Origin: Lysinibacillus fusiformis
GTDB taxonomy: Bacteria > Bacillota > Bacilli > Bacillales_A > Planococcaceae
Direction of reading: 5' to 3'
Assembly: GCF_016925635.1 (NCBI RefSeq)
Contig: NZ_CP070490.1
Coordinates: 3,168,001 to 3,232,000, forward strand
DNA length: 64,000 bases
The translations under genes and the position numbers were made by a program. Under the pieces are notes generated by a model that saw nothing but the letters and a program-made list of their open reading frames with translations, was not told the DNA's origin and searched no databases. Every line of letters begins with the position of its first letter. The stretch's first letter is position 1. Positions 37,704 to 47,539 of the stretch are shown one piece after another.

Positions 37704-38870
37704 GTGAAGAGATGGGATCAATTGCTATTTTTAGTTATTGCATTTATCTTTTGGTTTGCTCATTTTTTATATATTCCGATGTTATCTCCGTACATTGAGC
37801 ATCTGGGAGGAACATTTACCTTTACTGGTATTGTGTTAGCTAGTTATGGCTTGATGCAATTTTTATTTCGTGTGCCGACGGGTATTAGCTCGGATTTATT
37901 AAATAATCGAAAACTATTTGTTGTGCTAGGAATGGCTATTAGTACAGCAAGTTGTTTAGCCTTTGCTTTAACAGAAAGCTTAGAATGGGTATTAATTTCC
38001 CGTGCACTAGCTGGAATTGCTGCAGCAACATGGGTTGCTTTTACGATTTTATTTTCTAATTATGCTGCAGATGACAAGTTACATAGCGCAATGGGAAATC
38101 TATCATTTGCACTTGTGTTTGCACAATTGCTAGGAATGGCGCTTAGTGCTTGGCTTGTTGAGGAGTTAGGATGGGATGCGCCATATTGGATTGGTACAAT
38201 ATTAGGGGGTATTGGGCTATTGCTTTCTTTCTTTATCTCAGAAGAGAATAAAAGACCAGTAAATAAGCCTATTAAGTTGCGTGAATTGGGCACGGTTGTA
38301 AGAGAACCGATGTTATTGAAAGTTTCTCTACTTTCTATATTTGCTCATAGTATTATTTTTACAACAATGTTCGGATTTACTACAGCATATGCATTATCTA
38401 AAGGATTACGACCAGCTGAAATCAGTCTTGTTGTATTTGCCTTTATGATTCCCCATGCCATCGCTACATTAATGAGTGGGAAACCATTTATCTTGAAAAT
38501 TGGTAAGTGGCGTATATTGCAGCTAGCCTTTTTAACAACAGCTATATTTACGATGCTGATGGCTCTTATCGAAACGAAAATACTATTCTTATTTTTACAA
38601 ATGATGAATGGCTTTGCCTTAGGTTTGCTATTCCCATTATTTTTAGGAATGGCGGTAGAGAAAATACCGCATGCCAAGCGAGCAACAGCGATGGGGGCTT
38701 ATCAAGCTATTTATGCAATAGGAATGTTTGTAGGGCCGTTTGTAGCAGGATTGCTCAATACTTCATTTGGCTTAGAAGCAAGCTTTTATTTTTCAGGCTG
38801 TATCAGCATATTAGGATTTATATGTAGCCTTATATGGTCTAGAGAGATAAAACCAATTACGATGGAATAA
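37704..38870 (+). CDS. MFS transporter
   Basis: A 388-residue major facilitator with about twelve helices. Helix 1-2 reads FWFAHFLYIPMLSPYIEHLGG, and a MFS loop motif follows in FRVPTGISSDLLNNRKLF. The start GTG 37704 has GGAGTG 5 nt upstream; an in-frame ATG at 37677 is possible. It lies between a DeoR-type regulator and an aldo-keto reductase on the same strand with short gaps, so all three are probably co-transcribed. The substrate is unknown; a sugar or polyol is plausible from context. Confidence 0.85.
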   Translation: MKRWDQLLFLVIAFIFWFAHFLYIPMLSPYIEHLGGTFTFTGIVLASYGLMQFLFRVPTGISSDLLNNRKLFVVLGMAISTASCLAFALTESLEWVLISRALAGIAAATWVAFTILFSNYAADDKLHSAMGNLSFALVFAQLLGMALSAWLVEELGWDAPYWIGTILGGIGLLLSFFISEENKRPVNKPIKLRELGTVVREPMLLKVSLLSIFAHSIIFTTMFGFTTAYALSKGLRPAEISLVVFAFMIPHAIATLMSGKPFILKIGKWRILQLAFLTTAIFTMLMALIETKILFLFLQMMNGFALGLLFPLFLGMAVEKIPHAKRATAMGAYQAIYAIGMFVGPFVAGLLNTSFGLEASFYFSGCISILGFICSLIWSREIKPITME

Positions 38871-38882
38871 GGAGTGTTAACT

Positions 38883-39818
38883 ATGGTAAAAAAAGTACAA
38901 CTTGGTCGAACAGAGCTTTATGTGAATCCAATTGGTTTTGGGGCGAATGCAGTAGGAGGGCATAATTTATATCCAAATTTAGATGAGGCAGAGGGACGTG
39001 AATTGGTACATACAGTGCTTCAACAAGGGGTCAATTTTATTGATACTGCCTTTATCTATGGTCCAAAGCGTTCCGAGGAGCTAATTGGTGAAGTAGTAAA
39101 GGAGCAGGGGAATCGAGCAGAAACGATTATTGCGACAAAAGCTGCCCATAGATTAAATCATGAAGGGGAACAATTTAATAATCATCCTACCTTTTTAAAA
39201 ACGGCTGTGGATGAGGCTCTTGGACGACTTCAAACTGATTATATCGATCTGTTTTATATACATTTTCCGGATAAGGATACACCAAAAGATGAAGCGGTTG
39301 GTGCACTAAAAGAGTTAAAGGATGCTGGGAAAATTCGTGCAATTGGTGTATCAAATTTTTCATTACAGCAATTGCAAGAGGCAAATAAAGATGGCTATGT
39401 AGATGTTGTACAAGGTGAATATAATTTACTGTCGCGTGACGCGGAACATGAGCTATTCCCATATTTAAAAGAACAGCAAATTTCATTTGTGCCATATTTC
39501 CCTCTAGCATCAGGCTTGCTAACAGGTAAATTTAATGAACAGGCAACATTTGATGATTTACGCAGGGGGCTACCATACTTTCAAAATAATGTATTTTCTT
39601 CAAACTTAGCAAAGATAGAGCAGCTCCGTCCAATGGCAGCCGAAAAAAATATTAAAATTGCTCATCTTGTACTAGCATGGTATTTAACACGTGAAGTCAT
39701 CGATGTCATTATTCCAGGTGCAAAGCGAGCAGAGCAACTTTTAATGAATTTGGAAACTTTGAATGTACCATTAACAGATAAAGAAATTCAAGTTATAGAT
39801 ACGATTTTTAACAAGTAA
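38883..39818 (+). CDS. Aldo/keto reductase, IolS-like
   Basis: NADP-dependent oxidoreductase of 311 residues with the AKR barrel motifs: GFGANAVGG, the catalytic Asp-Tyr region [19 protein letters not shown] (Tyr near residue 58), Lys in IATKAAH, and His in DLFYIHFPD. The C-terminal cofactor motif [10 protein letters not shown] is present. B. subtilis has a related reductase, IolS, next to its iol operon, and the context here is the same. ATG 38883 has AAGGAG upstream, so the upstream TTG is less likely. Confidence 0.87.
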   Translation: MVKKVQLGRTELYVNPIGFGANAVGGHNLYPNLDEAEGRELVHTVLQQGVNFIDTAFIYGPKRSEELIGEVVKEQGNRAETIIATKAAHRLNHEGEQFNNHPTFLKTAVDEALGRLQTDYIDLFYIHFPDKDTPKDEAVGALKELKDAGKIRAIGVSNFSLQQLQEANKDGYVDVVQGEYNLLSRDAEHELFPYLKEQQISFVPYFPLASGLLTGKFNEQATFDDLRRGLPYFQNNVFSSNLAKIEQLRPMAAEKNIKIAHLVLAWYLTREVIDVIIPGAKRAEQLLMNLETLNVPLTDKEIQVIDTIFNK

Positions 39819-40177
39819 ATAATCAGCTATGTTAAGAGAGATGTATATAACCCGAAAAAATAGTTAATATATCATATGTTGATTATTTAATCTGTGGAAA
39901 ATATAGGAGAAATGCTCTGAGAATTGCAACTAATTGACGTTGAATAAATATCGATATCAAATGGTTGCATTGTCCTTTTTTATAATTTTTTACTTGATAA
40001 CTGTAATGCGTGTAGATCCTATCGAGTTTATTTATTTGCACCATGAGTGTGTTCTATATTTGCATGTTTAAAGCTAAAGCTGTGATTTATCTGTTCGTGG
40101 AAAAATGAATGCTGAAAATTGGTCTTTGCAAAAGTAGTAATAGAGGATATTACGTGTGAGCCAGAAAAAGTGTCTTC
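39819..40177. other. Intergenic region without recognised features
   Basis: About 360 bp of AT-rich DNA after the aldo-keto reductase. It has no clear terminator and no credible ORF, and probably contains the decayed 5' part of the isomerase remnant that follows. Confidence 0.45.
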
Positions 40178-40326
40178 GATTTGGAGCATTTGTTTAGGTG
40201 TTAAAAGACATAGATTATAACGATTGGGCGGTTGTGGAGCAGGATATAAATTCTGCTCCTTTTGATAAATCATTCCCTATTGTCAAAAGAATATATGATC
40301 ATATTAGTCGTTTAATAGAAGGATAA
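40178..40326 (+). pseudogene. 3' remnant of a TIM-barrel sugar isomerase/inosose dehydratase gene
   Basis: Frame from 40201 to the TAA at 40324-40326 reads LKDIDYNDWAVVEQD followed by APFDKSFPIVKRI, which matches the C-terminal end of IolE/IolI-type isomerases (pattern GYDGW-VVEQD). Going upstream, the family's GAFVQVLK is still visible at 40183-40203, but its Gln codon is TAG (40195-40197). One base is missing just before it at 40181-40182, shifting the frame. Upstream of 40178 only weak traces remain. The gene is therefore broken by a frameshift, a nonsense codon and loss of its 5' part. Intact relatives lie downstream in this window at 48777 and 49760. Confidence 0.65.
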
Positions 40327-40759
40327 GAAAGAATGATCGTTAGTGGGATGCTTGCAGATAAAGATATATATTTTTTCTGCACGTGAATTCAATAATTTAC
40401 ATAAGAGTGTTGATAAATAATTTGTTAAAAAATGATTATCTTATTGTGAAATTGAATGAATAATAGTTATTTTTTTGGAGATATCGATTGCAATTATGGT
40501 TAATTTATATCCGATTACGGTTAATTTGTTAGTATAAATTGATAAAGTTATGGTTTTTTTAAAAAAGTTTAATGAGAATTAAATTTTATTAGTGTAATAA
40601 TTATAGTAGTCTGGTTATTTCTTAGGAATACGACCTTGTATTGAAAATACTAGGTATTTAGAAAGTTTATAGTAGTTACCACTAATTATTTTTACTATTT
40701 CGGTAAAGTTAAAAATGGTTTAACAGAGAAAATTGTGCTATTTACGAGAAAATTATATA
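40327..40759. other. AT-rich intergenic region
   Basis: About 430 bp with no ORF or recognised structure between the isomerase remnant and the promoter of the following operon. Confidence 0.5.
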
Positions 40760-40788
40760 TTGATTTATTTTTCGCAATTTTGTAATAT
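40760..40788 (+). promoter_or_regulatory. Promoter of the ABC importer operon
   Basis: TTGATT (40760-40765), 17-nt spacer, TAATAT (40783-40788), followed 11 bp later by a LacI-type operator. Confidence 0.7.
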
Positions 40789-40798
40789 TCAATTTAAG

Positions 40799-40808
40799 TA
40801 AGCGCTTA
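40799..40808. promoter_or_regulatory. LacI/CcpA-type operator
   Basis: TAAGCGCTTA is a perfect palindrome with the central CG of LacI-family operators and overlaps the expected transcription start of the operon. The LacI-type regulator encoded within the operon (46441-47454) is the likely ligand; the site also partly resembles a catabolite-responsive element. Confidence 0.7.
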
Positions 40809-40848
40809 ACTAGATTTATTTTCCTATTATTATAAAGAGGTGATAAAC

Positions 40849-41841
40849 ATGAATTGGGGAATTATTAGTGCTGCTAATATTGCATTTGATGAGGTTGTTC
40901 CAGCAATTCGCCGCTCGGCTAATTCTAAACCATATGCACTTGCTACCAAAACAAAAGAAAAAGCACAACGTTTTCAAATTGATAATGTCTATGCCACATA
41001 CGGAGACCTATTAGCTGATGAACATGTAACATCCGTATATATCCCCCTACCAAATGCATTACATCATGATATGGTAATCAAATCATTAAAATCTTATAAG
41101 AATGTGTTAGTGGAAAAGCCAGCTACGATTTCATTAGAAGAAATGAAACAAATTGCAGCAACTGTACAAGAAACAGGTCATTATTTTTTAGAAGGTTTTA
41201 TGTACCAATATCATAAGCAGCATAAAAAGATGCGTGAATTATTGCCTCTAATTGGAGATATTGTACATATTAAATCCCATTTTTCATGGTTATTAGAAAA
41301 TGAGCAGGATATTCGATTAAATTCAGCATTAGGAGGAGGAGCGATGTATGATGTTGGCTGCTATTGTATGCATGCAATTACACAGTTAATTGGCTTTAAG
41401 CCCGCAGTCATTAGCATGGTAAGCAATACTCTTTCTGAAACAGATGTTGATCGTACTAGTGTTTGTACAATGTTTGATAAACATGGGAAAATGGCAACCT
41501 TTACTTGTTCGATGGAAATGCCATTTCTTGATTACTATGAAATTATTGGAGAACAAGGCTTGTTAAAAGTTTCACATAGTTTCCGTCCTGATGTTTCGAA
41601 AAGTGGCGTCGGAATTGTAGAACGCTACAATAATGCAGGAGATTTGTTAGAACAGCACAAAATTCAGGATGATCAATATTTGAGACAAATTGAACACTTT
41701 GAACAGCAAGTGGATAGTAAAGTGTCCTCTGAAAAAAATTTGCAGCAATCACTTGAAATGTCGCATTATTTAGAGCAAGCCTATAAATCAGCTTATAAAA
41801 ATGGAAAATTTATCAGAGTGGAGGATATTTATTATGCTTAA
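40849..41841 (+). CDS. Gfo/Idh/MocA-family oxidoreductase (first)
   Basis: NAD(P)-dependent sugar or polyol dehydrogenase of 330 residues. It begins MNWGIISAANIAFDEVVPAIR, where the usual GxGxxG is altered to GIISAANIA, a variant seen in part of this family. The catalytic EKPATIS lysine region is present near residue 90, and GGGAMYDVGCYCMHA supplies the late active-site motif. ATG 40849 has GAGGTGA upstream. First gene of a nine-gene operon; it overlaps the second dehydrogenase by 8 nt. Substrate unknown, probably a cyclitol or sugar. Confidence 0.87.
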   Translation: MNWGIISAANIAFDEVVPAIRRSANSKPYALATKTKEKAQRFQIDNVYATYGDLLADEHVTSVYIPLPNALHHDMVIKSLKSYKNVLVEKPATISLEEMKQIAATVQETGHYFLEGFMYQYHKQHKKMRELLPLIGDIVHIKSHFSWLLENEQDIRLNSALGGGAMYDVGCYCMHAITQLIGFKPAVISMVSNTLSETDVDRTSVCTMFDKHGKMATFTCSMEMPFLDYYEIIGEQGLLKVSHSFRPDVSKSGVGIVERYNNAGDLLEQHKIQDDQYLRQIEHFEQQVDSKVSSEKNLQQSLEMSHYLEQAYKSAYKNGKFIRVEDIYYA

Positions 41842-42832
41842 TGTAGCTGTTATTGGATTAGGAAGATTAGGTCGTTGGCACGTGATGAATTTACAGAAAA
41901 TTAAGTATATTAATATAATTTCAGTTTGTGATTATTCTTTAGAAGTTGCACAAGCTGTTGCAACAGAATCTGGCATTCCACTTTTTACGAACAATGTAGA
42001 CGAAATTATGAACAATGAGCAAGTTCAAGCGGTAGTAATTGTTACTCCTACAAGTACACACTATGAAATAATCTTAAAAGCGATTGCAGCTAAAAAAGCT
42101 ATTTTTGTAGAGAAACCATTAACAATTGACATGGAAGAATCTTTGTTAATTCAACAGGAGATCGACAAGAGTGGCGTATTTTGTCAAGTAGGCTTTATGA
42201 GACGCTTTGATCAGGATTATGTTGAAGCCAAGAGAATGATTGAGGAAGGAGCAATTGGCAAGCCACTTTATTTTAAAGGGATTAGTCGAGATCCAGTTGC
42301 ACCAGATTTAAGCTTTATTCCAGGTAGTGGCGGATTATATATCGATTTATGTATTCATGACTATGATTTAGCACGCTTTTTAATGGGAGCAGAAGTGCAA
42401 GCCGTTTCTGCCTTTGGTTGTAATATCAAATATCCTGAGTTTGCACAATATGATGATGTAGACCAAGGCTTTACACATCTACAATTTGCAAATGGTACTG
42501 CGGGCGATATAGAAGGAAGCCGTTGTGCGTATTATGGCTATGATATTCGAACTGAAATTATTGGTTCAGAAGGTACACTTCTTATCGGAAGTACAAAAAA
42601 ATCAAATGTCAATATTTTAACACCTAAAGGAAATCTGCATGAAATTATTCCTGCATTCCCACAGCGTTTCGAGTCTGCTTATGTCAATGAGTTAAGCGCT
42701 TTCGCTGAGGCGGTTATGAATGGGGCATTGTCACCTGTAACTGTTGAAGATAGTATTAAGGCCCTACAGATTGCTTACACAGCAACGGCTTCATTTAAAG
42801 ACCAAGGAAAAATAATAACAATCGAGCACTAG
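41834..42832 (+). CDS. Gfo/Idh/MocA-family oxidoreductase (second), inositol dehydrogenase-like
   Basis: A 332-residue NAD-dependent dehydrogenase close to the inositol 2-dehydrogenase/scyllo-inositol dehydrogenase group. It has Rossmann motif GLGRLGRWH, PTSTHYE, catalytic lysine in EKPLTID, FMRRFDQDY and GGLYIDLCIHDYDLAR with the catalytic Asp/His pair. ATG 41834 overlaps the previous stop and has GTGGAGGA upstream. It resembles the third dehydrogenase of the operon (47540-48553), suggesting duplication followed by specialisation for different inositol isomers. Confidence 0.88.
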   Translation: MLNVAVIGLGRLGRWHVMNLQKIKYINIISVCDYSLEVAQAVATESGIPLFTNNVDEIMNNEQVQAVVIVTPTSTHYEIILKAIAAKKAIFVEKPLTIDMEESLLIQQEIDKSGVFCQVGFMRRFDQDYVEAKRMIEEGAIGKPLYFKGISRDPVAPDLSFIPGSGGLYIDLCIHDYDLARFLMGAEVQAVSAFGCNIKYPEFAQYDDVDQGFTHLQFANGTAGDIEGSRCAYYGYDIRTEIIGSEGTLLIGSTKKSNVNILTPKGNLHEIIPAFPQRFESAYVNELSAFAEAVMNGALSPVTVEDSIKALQIAYTATASFKDQGKIITIEH

Positions 42833-42850
42833 AAGGGGAGAGTGTTGACG

Positions 42851-44353
42851 ATGCCTGAAGAAATACTTGTAATGAAAGATGTTTATAAAAGCTTTCAAAG
42901 TAACCATGTATTAAAAGGGGTGAACTTAGGTGTTCGACGCGGAGAAGTACATGTGTTATTAGGTGAAAACGGTGCTGGAAAGTCTACACTGATAAAAATT
43001 ATTACAGGTGCCTATGCAATGGATAAAGGTGAAATGATTTGGGAGGGGAAGCCTGTTCGTGTTACTGGACCAATAGCATCCATGGAGCTTGGTATTGCAA
43101 CCATTTATCAAGAGCTAAACGTTATTCCAGAGTTAGCAGTATACGAAAATATCTTTTTAGGGCGAGAGCTAAAAAAAGGTGGTAAGTTCGGAATGCTTGA
43201 TCGATCGACAATGATTAAGCAAGCAGAGGAGTTATTAGTACGTTTAGGACAAGATCCAAAATTAGCGACAGTTCAGCTAAATAAATTAGGTATTGGTCAG
43301 CAACAGCTTGTTGAAATTGCAAAAGCACTTATTTTAGACGCTAAAGTGTTAATTATGGATGAGCCGACATCGAGTTTAAGTGGTGTAGAGGTAGAACAGC
43401 TCTATAAAATTGTTGAACAGCTAAGAGCAGAGGGAATGGCCATTGTTTTCATTTCACATCGCTTTGAAGAAATTCAACGTTTAGGAAATCGTATTACTAT
43501 TTTACGTGATGGACAAGGTGTGGAAACTGTAGAAGTAGCTACAACTCATCAAGATTATTGGATTGAGTTAATGGTTGGCCGTTCTCTTGATGAGAAATTC
43601 CCGAAAAAAGAATTTGTGCGAGGCGAAATAGGTTTTAAAATTGAGAATTTTAAAGTGACTGCCAATTCACCTGCTTTAAACATGGAAGTTCATTATGGAG
43701 AAATTTTGGGCGTTTCTGGTTTAGTAGGAGCGGGCCGAACAGAATTAGCGAGAGCAATTTTTGCTGCTGATAAACGACATTCGGGAGAAATCTACATTGA
43801 TGGTGTGAAGCAAAAAATTACTAACCCTCGCCAAGCAATTGAAGCAGGCATTGCGTTTATTACCGAGGATAGAAAATCAGAGGGGCTATTGTTAGATTTA
43901 CCACTTGACTTTAATGTCTGCTTAGCCAATATGAAGGCATTTAAAGGATCTAGAAAGCTATTAAACCCAGCTAAAATGCGCAAAGAGGCAGCAAAATATG
44001 TGAAGGAATTGCAAATTCGGCCTGGCAGCATTGAGTTAAATGCACGCAACTTTAGTGGCGGAAATCAGCAAAAAGTAGTCATTGCTAAATGGCTTTGTAC
44101 GAAAGCTAAAATTTTCATCTTTGATGAGCCAACAAGAGGAATCGATATTGGGGCAAAAGTTGAAGTATATCGCTTAATGAATCATTTAGTGGATGAAGGT
44201 GCGCTTGTACTAATGATTTCATCAGATCTTCCAGAAATTTTAGGAATGTGTGATCGAGTTTTAGTAATGAATCAAGGGGATATTACAGCGAATTTACCAA
44301 TTGCTGAAGCAACACAAGAAACCATCATGAAAGCAGCAACAATAGGGGCATAG
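42851..44353 (+). CDS. Sugar ABC transporter ATP-binding protein, RbsA-like
   Basis: Duplicated ATPase of a CUT2-class importer (500 residues). The first cassette has GENGAGKSTLIK (Walker A), a signature region IGQQQLVEIAKAL and LIMDEPTSSL. The second has the degenerate Walker A GLVGAGRTELARAI typical of RbsA/MglA/AraG, then SGGNQQKVVIAKWL and IFIFDEPTRGIDIG. ATG 42851 is chosen, about 9 nt after AGGGGAGAG. It is followed by permease and binding protein genes of the same importer. Confidence 0.93.
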   Translation: MPEEILVMKDVYKSFQSNHVLKGVNLGVRRGEVHVLLGENGAGKSTLIKIITGAYAMDKGEMIWEGKPVRVTGPIASMELGIATIYQELNVIPELAVYENIFLGRELKKGGKFGMLDRSTMIKQAEELLVRLGQDPKLATVQLNKLGIGQQQLVEIAKALILDAKVLIMDEPTSSLSGVEVEQLYKIVEQLRAEGMAIVFISHRFEEIQRLGNRITILRDGQGVETVEVATTHQDYWIELMVGRSLDEKFPKKEFVRGEIGFKIENFKVTANSPALNMEVHYGEILGVSGLVGAGRTELARAIFAADKRHSGEIYIDGVKQKITNPRQAIEAGIAFITEDRKSEGLLLDLPLDFNVCLANMKAFKGSRKLLNPAKMRKEAAKYVKELQIRPGSIELNARNFSGGNQQKVVIAKWLCTKAKIFIFDEPTRGIDIGAKVEVYRLMNHLVDEGALVLMISSDLPEILGMCDRVLVMNQGDITANLPIAEATQETIMKAATIGA

Positions 44354-44372
44354 CGTTTAAAGGAGGAATAAG

Positions 44373-45362
44373 ATGAGTGAATTAATTGAAACTTTGAAAG
44401 TAGAAAAAAAAGAACAAGGCTGGAAGAAGCTATTAAGTAAATTTGGTTCGCTTTTAGCATTAATTATTTTAATGGCTGTTTTGACAATGACGACTGATAA
44501 ATTCCTTACGGTCAGCAACCTCATGAATATTGCTAGACAATCATCTATAAATGCTCTACTAGCAATTGGGATGTTACTACCAATTTTAACAGCTGGTATT
44601 GACTTATCTGTAGGTTCGATTTTAGCGGTTTCGATTATGGTTATGGGGATTGTTTCAGTTAACATGCAAATGGGTGCAGTCGCTGGTATTGCCGTTTGTT
44701 TATTGATTGGCGCAGGATTTGGTTTATTAAATGGTTTACTATTAACAAAACTACGCTTACCGCATCCATTTATTTCAACATTAGGAACGATGAATATTGC
44801 GCGAGGTATCGCATTAATTATTACGGCAGCTGCACCAATTGCGGGCTTCCCGTACTTAGTTCAATTTTTAGGTAGTGAATTTGTAGGGCCTATTCCAGTA
44901 AGCTTCTTATTAGTTATTGCTGTGTATATTATCTTCCATATTTTTCTGACACGTACTCAAACAGGACGTTATATTTATGCGATTGGCGGCAATAAAGAAG
45001 CAGCGCGCTTATCAGGGATTAATGTAGATCGTGTTTTAATTATTGTTTATACAATTAGTGGTTTTATGGCAGCTTTAGCGGGTTTAGTAATGGTAGGACG
45101 TGTAAACTCCGCTTTCCCATTAGCAGGACTTTCTTATGAATTAGATGCAATTGCCGCTGTTATTATTGGTGGTGCTAGTTTCTTCGGTGGAGTAGGAACT
45201 GTATGGGGGACGTTAATCGGAGCATTGATTATAGCGGTCCTTCGTAATGGGCTGAATTTACTGAATGTTTCGGCAGATTTCCAAATGACCGTAATTGGTG
45301 TAGTAATTATTGCCGCAGTTTTCGTAGATGTTTTACGTCAGCGTAAATCTAAAGCTAATTAA
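44373..45362 (+). CDS. Sugar ABC transporter permease, RbsC-like
   Basis: Integral membrane subunit of the CUT2 importer, 329 residues with 8-10 hydrophobic helices. Family signatures: NIARQSSINALLAIGMLLPIL, GIDLSVGSI, and the late GGASFFGGVGTVWGTLIGALI. An excellent AAAGGAGG site precedes the ATG. CUT2 importers of this kind move ribose, inositol, xylose and similar monomers. Confidence 0.93.
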   Translation: MSELIETLKVEKKEQGWKKLLSKFGSLLALIILMAVLTMTTDKFLTVSNLMNIARQSSINALLAIGMLLPILTAGIDLSVGSILAVSIMVMGIVSVNMQMGAVAGIAVCLLIGAGFGLLNGLLLTKLRLPHPFISTLGTMNIARGIALIITAAAPIAGFPYLVQFLGSEFVGPIPVSFLLVIAVYIIFHIFLTRTQTGRYIYAIGGNKEAARLSGINVDRVLIIVYTISGFMAALAGLVMVGRVNSAFPLAGLSYELDAIAAVIIGGASFFGGVGTVWGTLIGALIIAVLRNGLNLLNVSADFQMTVIGVVIIAAVFVDVLRQRKSKAN

Positions 45363-45409
45363 TGTGTGTATGAAAAAATAAATAGAAAAGAATATGGAGG
45401 CTATTAACT

Positions 45410-46375
45410 ATGAAGAAAGTTTTAACGCCATTTCTATCTTTTGCTTTAGTGAGTTCGTTATTTTTAGCAGCATGTAATGATGATCAATCATCATCTTCAG
45501 GCTCAAATTCGGATGCTGATAAAAATGTTTCAGTTGTATTAAAAACGACATCGAGTCCCTATTGGAAATATGTAGAGGCGGGTGCTAAAAAAGCAGGTGA
45601 GGATCTAGGTATCAATGTGACAATTGTTGGGCCTTCAGCTGAGTCTGAGGTTATTCAGCAAGTAAATATGCTAGAAGATCAAATTAGTCAATCGCCTGAT
45701 GCGATTTTAATTTCCCCAACGCAGCCAGATACAGTAATTCCTGCATTGGAAAGAGCAGCAAAAGATATTCCAGTGGTATTAATTGATTCAGATGCAACAT
45801 TTAACGGTAAAACTACATTTATCGGAACAGAGAACTTTAGTGCAGGACAAGAAGGCGGCAAACAATTAGCAAACATGCTTCAAAAAGGTGATAAGGTAGT
45901 TCTTATTTCAGGCGCGCTAGGGAATCCAGCAACAGATGAGCGAATTAAAGGTGCTAAAGCAGCGTTAGAGGAAGCTGGAATGGTTATTGTATCGGAGCAA
46001 CCTGCAGATAGTGATAAAACAAAAGCGATGTCTGTTATGGAAAATATCTTAGAAAAAGACCAAGATATTAAAGGTGTATTTTCAGCAAATGATGATATGG
46101 CACTGGGCGTATTACGTGCTGTACAAGCAAAAAATTTAGATATTAAAATATTTGGTACAGATGGTACAGAAGAAGCTGTAAAATCAATTCTTGATAATGG
46201 TTTAACAGGAACAGTTGCACAAAATCCTTACAATATGGGTTATCAAGGTGTAGAAACAGCTGTCAAAGCAATATCCGGCGAATCTATCGATAGCCGTATA
46301 GATAGTGGCATTACTATTATTACAAAAGAAAATGCACAAGAGCATTTAGATTTCTTAAAATCTATTAGTAAATAA
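45410..46375 (+). CDS. Sugar ABC transporter substrate-binding lipoprotein, RbsB-like
   Basis: Lipoprotein of 321 residues; the lipobox LAAC places the lipidated Cys at position 22 after an 18-residue hydrophobic signal. A Ser-rich linker follows, then a type I periplasmic-binding fold (SVVLKTTSSPYWKYVEAGAK, FSANDDMALGVLRAVQ, IFGTDGTEEAVKSI). The region SPYWKYVEAGAKKAGEDLG contains aromatic residues that would stack on the sugar. It provides ligand specificity to the importer; context favours inositol or a related cyclitol. Confidence 0.92.
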   Translation: MKKVLTPFLSFALVSSLFLAACNDDQSSSSGSNSDADKNVSVVLKTTSSPYWKYVEAGAKKAGEDLGINVTIVGPSAESEVIQQVNMLEDQISQSPDAILISPTQPDTVIPALERAAKDIPVVLIDSDATFNGKTTFIGTENFSAGQEGGKQLANMLQKGDKVVLISGALGNPATDERIKGAKAALEEAGMVIVSEQPADSDKTKAMSVMENILEKDQDIKGVFSANDDMALGVLRAVQAKNLDIKIFGTDGTEEAVKSILDNGLTGTVAQNPYNMGYQGVETAVKAISGESIDSRIDSGITIITKENAQEHLDFLKSISK

Positions 46376-46440
46376 ATAGATATTATAATATGATTGCGAT
46401 TATAGGTTATAAGGGCATCATTAAATAAAAGGAGTATTCA

Positions 46441-47454
46441 ATGAAAAAATCAACTATTTATGATGTGGCAAAAAAAGCGAATGTATCGATTGCTACTGTT
46501 TCAAAGGTAGTAAACAACAAAGGTCAAATCAGCGAAAAAACCCGTAATCATATTAAGGAAGTAATGGAAGAAATGGATTATGAGCCGAGCATTATTGCTA
46601 AAGCATTGTCAGGAAAAAAAACGAAAACGCTTGGTGTAATAGTACCGAATATAGCAAATCCCTTTTTTGGAGAAATTACGCGCGCTTTAGAAAATAAAGC
46701 GCGTGAAATTGAATATGCCATTATTATTTGTAGTACGTATAATCAGTCAGAAAGAGAAGAGGAATATATTAATTTACTGTTAAAGAAACAGGTAGACGGT
46801 ATTATTATTGCAACAGAGCAGCTTGATAGTGATGTATTAAAAAAAATTAATAAGCGTAATACACCAGTGTTAAAGTTCTCTGTATATGCAGATCCGAATG
46901 AAACTGCCAGTGTGACAACTAATAATTACGAAGGTGGGTATATTGCAGCTCGTTATTTATTAGAAAAGGGACATCATCATGTGGGAATCATAGGTGATTT
47001 ATCAAGGGATAGTGAACAAAAGCGTATTCAAGGCTTTTGTAACTATTTTGAGGTACATCAATCTGCTGTTCAACAGTCCAAGATTATTTCATGTAATTCT
47101 GAGTTAGCTGAAGCAAAGATGGCAGCTGAGCAATTGTTGGTTTTCGAGCCGCATCCAACCGCGTTGTTTGCGACAACGGACTTCTTCGCTATCGTTGCAA
47201 TTAATGCAGCGTTAGAGAAAGGTCTAAAAGTGCCAGAGGATTTATCGGTTATTGGCTTTGATAATACCATTTATGCGCAGCTATGTCAGCCACAGCTTAC
47301 AACCATTGAGCAGCCTGTCGAAGAAATGGCGCAGCTTGCGATCTATCAATTATTAAAAATTATTGAAGAAGAGAAATGTGCACCGTTTGAACAAATCGTT
47401 TTAGCGCCGAAATTAATTGAAAGACAAAGTGTAAAATCATATAACCAAGATTGA
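46441..47454 (+). CDS. LacI-family transcriptional regulator
   Basis: A 337-residue repressor with N-terminal HTH (STIYDVAKKANVSIATVSKV, then hinge helix IIAKALSGKKT) and a sugar-binding domain (TLGVIVPNIANPFFGEI, FATTDFFAIVAINAALEKG, VIGFDNTIYAQLCQP, LTTIEQP). It probably binds the TAAGCGCTTA operator at the head of its own operon and responds to the imported sugar. It lies mid-operon, after the importer genes. AAAAGGAG precedes the ATG. Confidence 0.93.
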   Translation: MKKSTIYDVAKKANVSIATVSKVVNNKGQISEKTRNHIKEVMEEMDYEPSIIAKALSGKKTKTLGVIVPNIANPFFGEITRALENKAREIEYAIIICSTYNQSEREEEYINLLLKKQVDGIIIATEQLDSDVLKKINKRNTPVLKFSVYADPNETASVTTNNYEGGYIAARYLLEKGHHHVGIIGDLSRDSEQKRIQGFCNYFEVHQSAVQQSKIISCNSELAEAKMAAEQLLVFEPHPTALFATTDFFAIVAINAALEKGLKVPEDLSVIGFDNTIYAQLCQPQLTTIEQPVEEMAQLAIYQLLKIIEEEKCAPFEQIVLAPKLIERQSVKSYNQD

Positions 47455-47539
47455 AGGATTTATATTGAGGTGCAATATTTCATATAAGTCCTTTAAAAAG
47501 TTGTTTGAGTTAAGCGGTTACCTAAAAAGGAGAGAAAAA

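Noticed and set aside
40028-40273. Minus-strand open frame of 81 codons
   Set aside because: It is antisense to the decayed isomerase remnant, whose plus-strand frame carries recognisable protein similarity.
40799-40808. Reading the palindrome TAAGCGCTTA as a CcpA cre site only
   Set aside because: The flanks fit the cre consensus imperfectly and a LacI-family gene is in the same operon, so a pathway-specific operator is preferred; CcpA overlap is not excluded.
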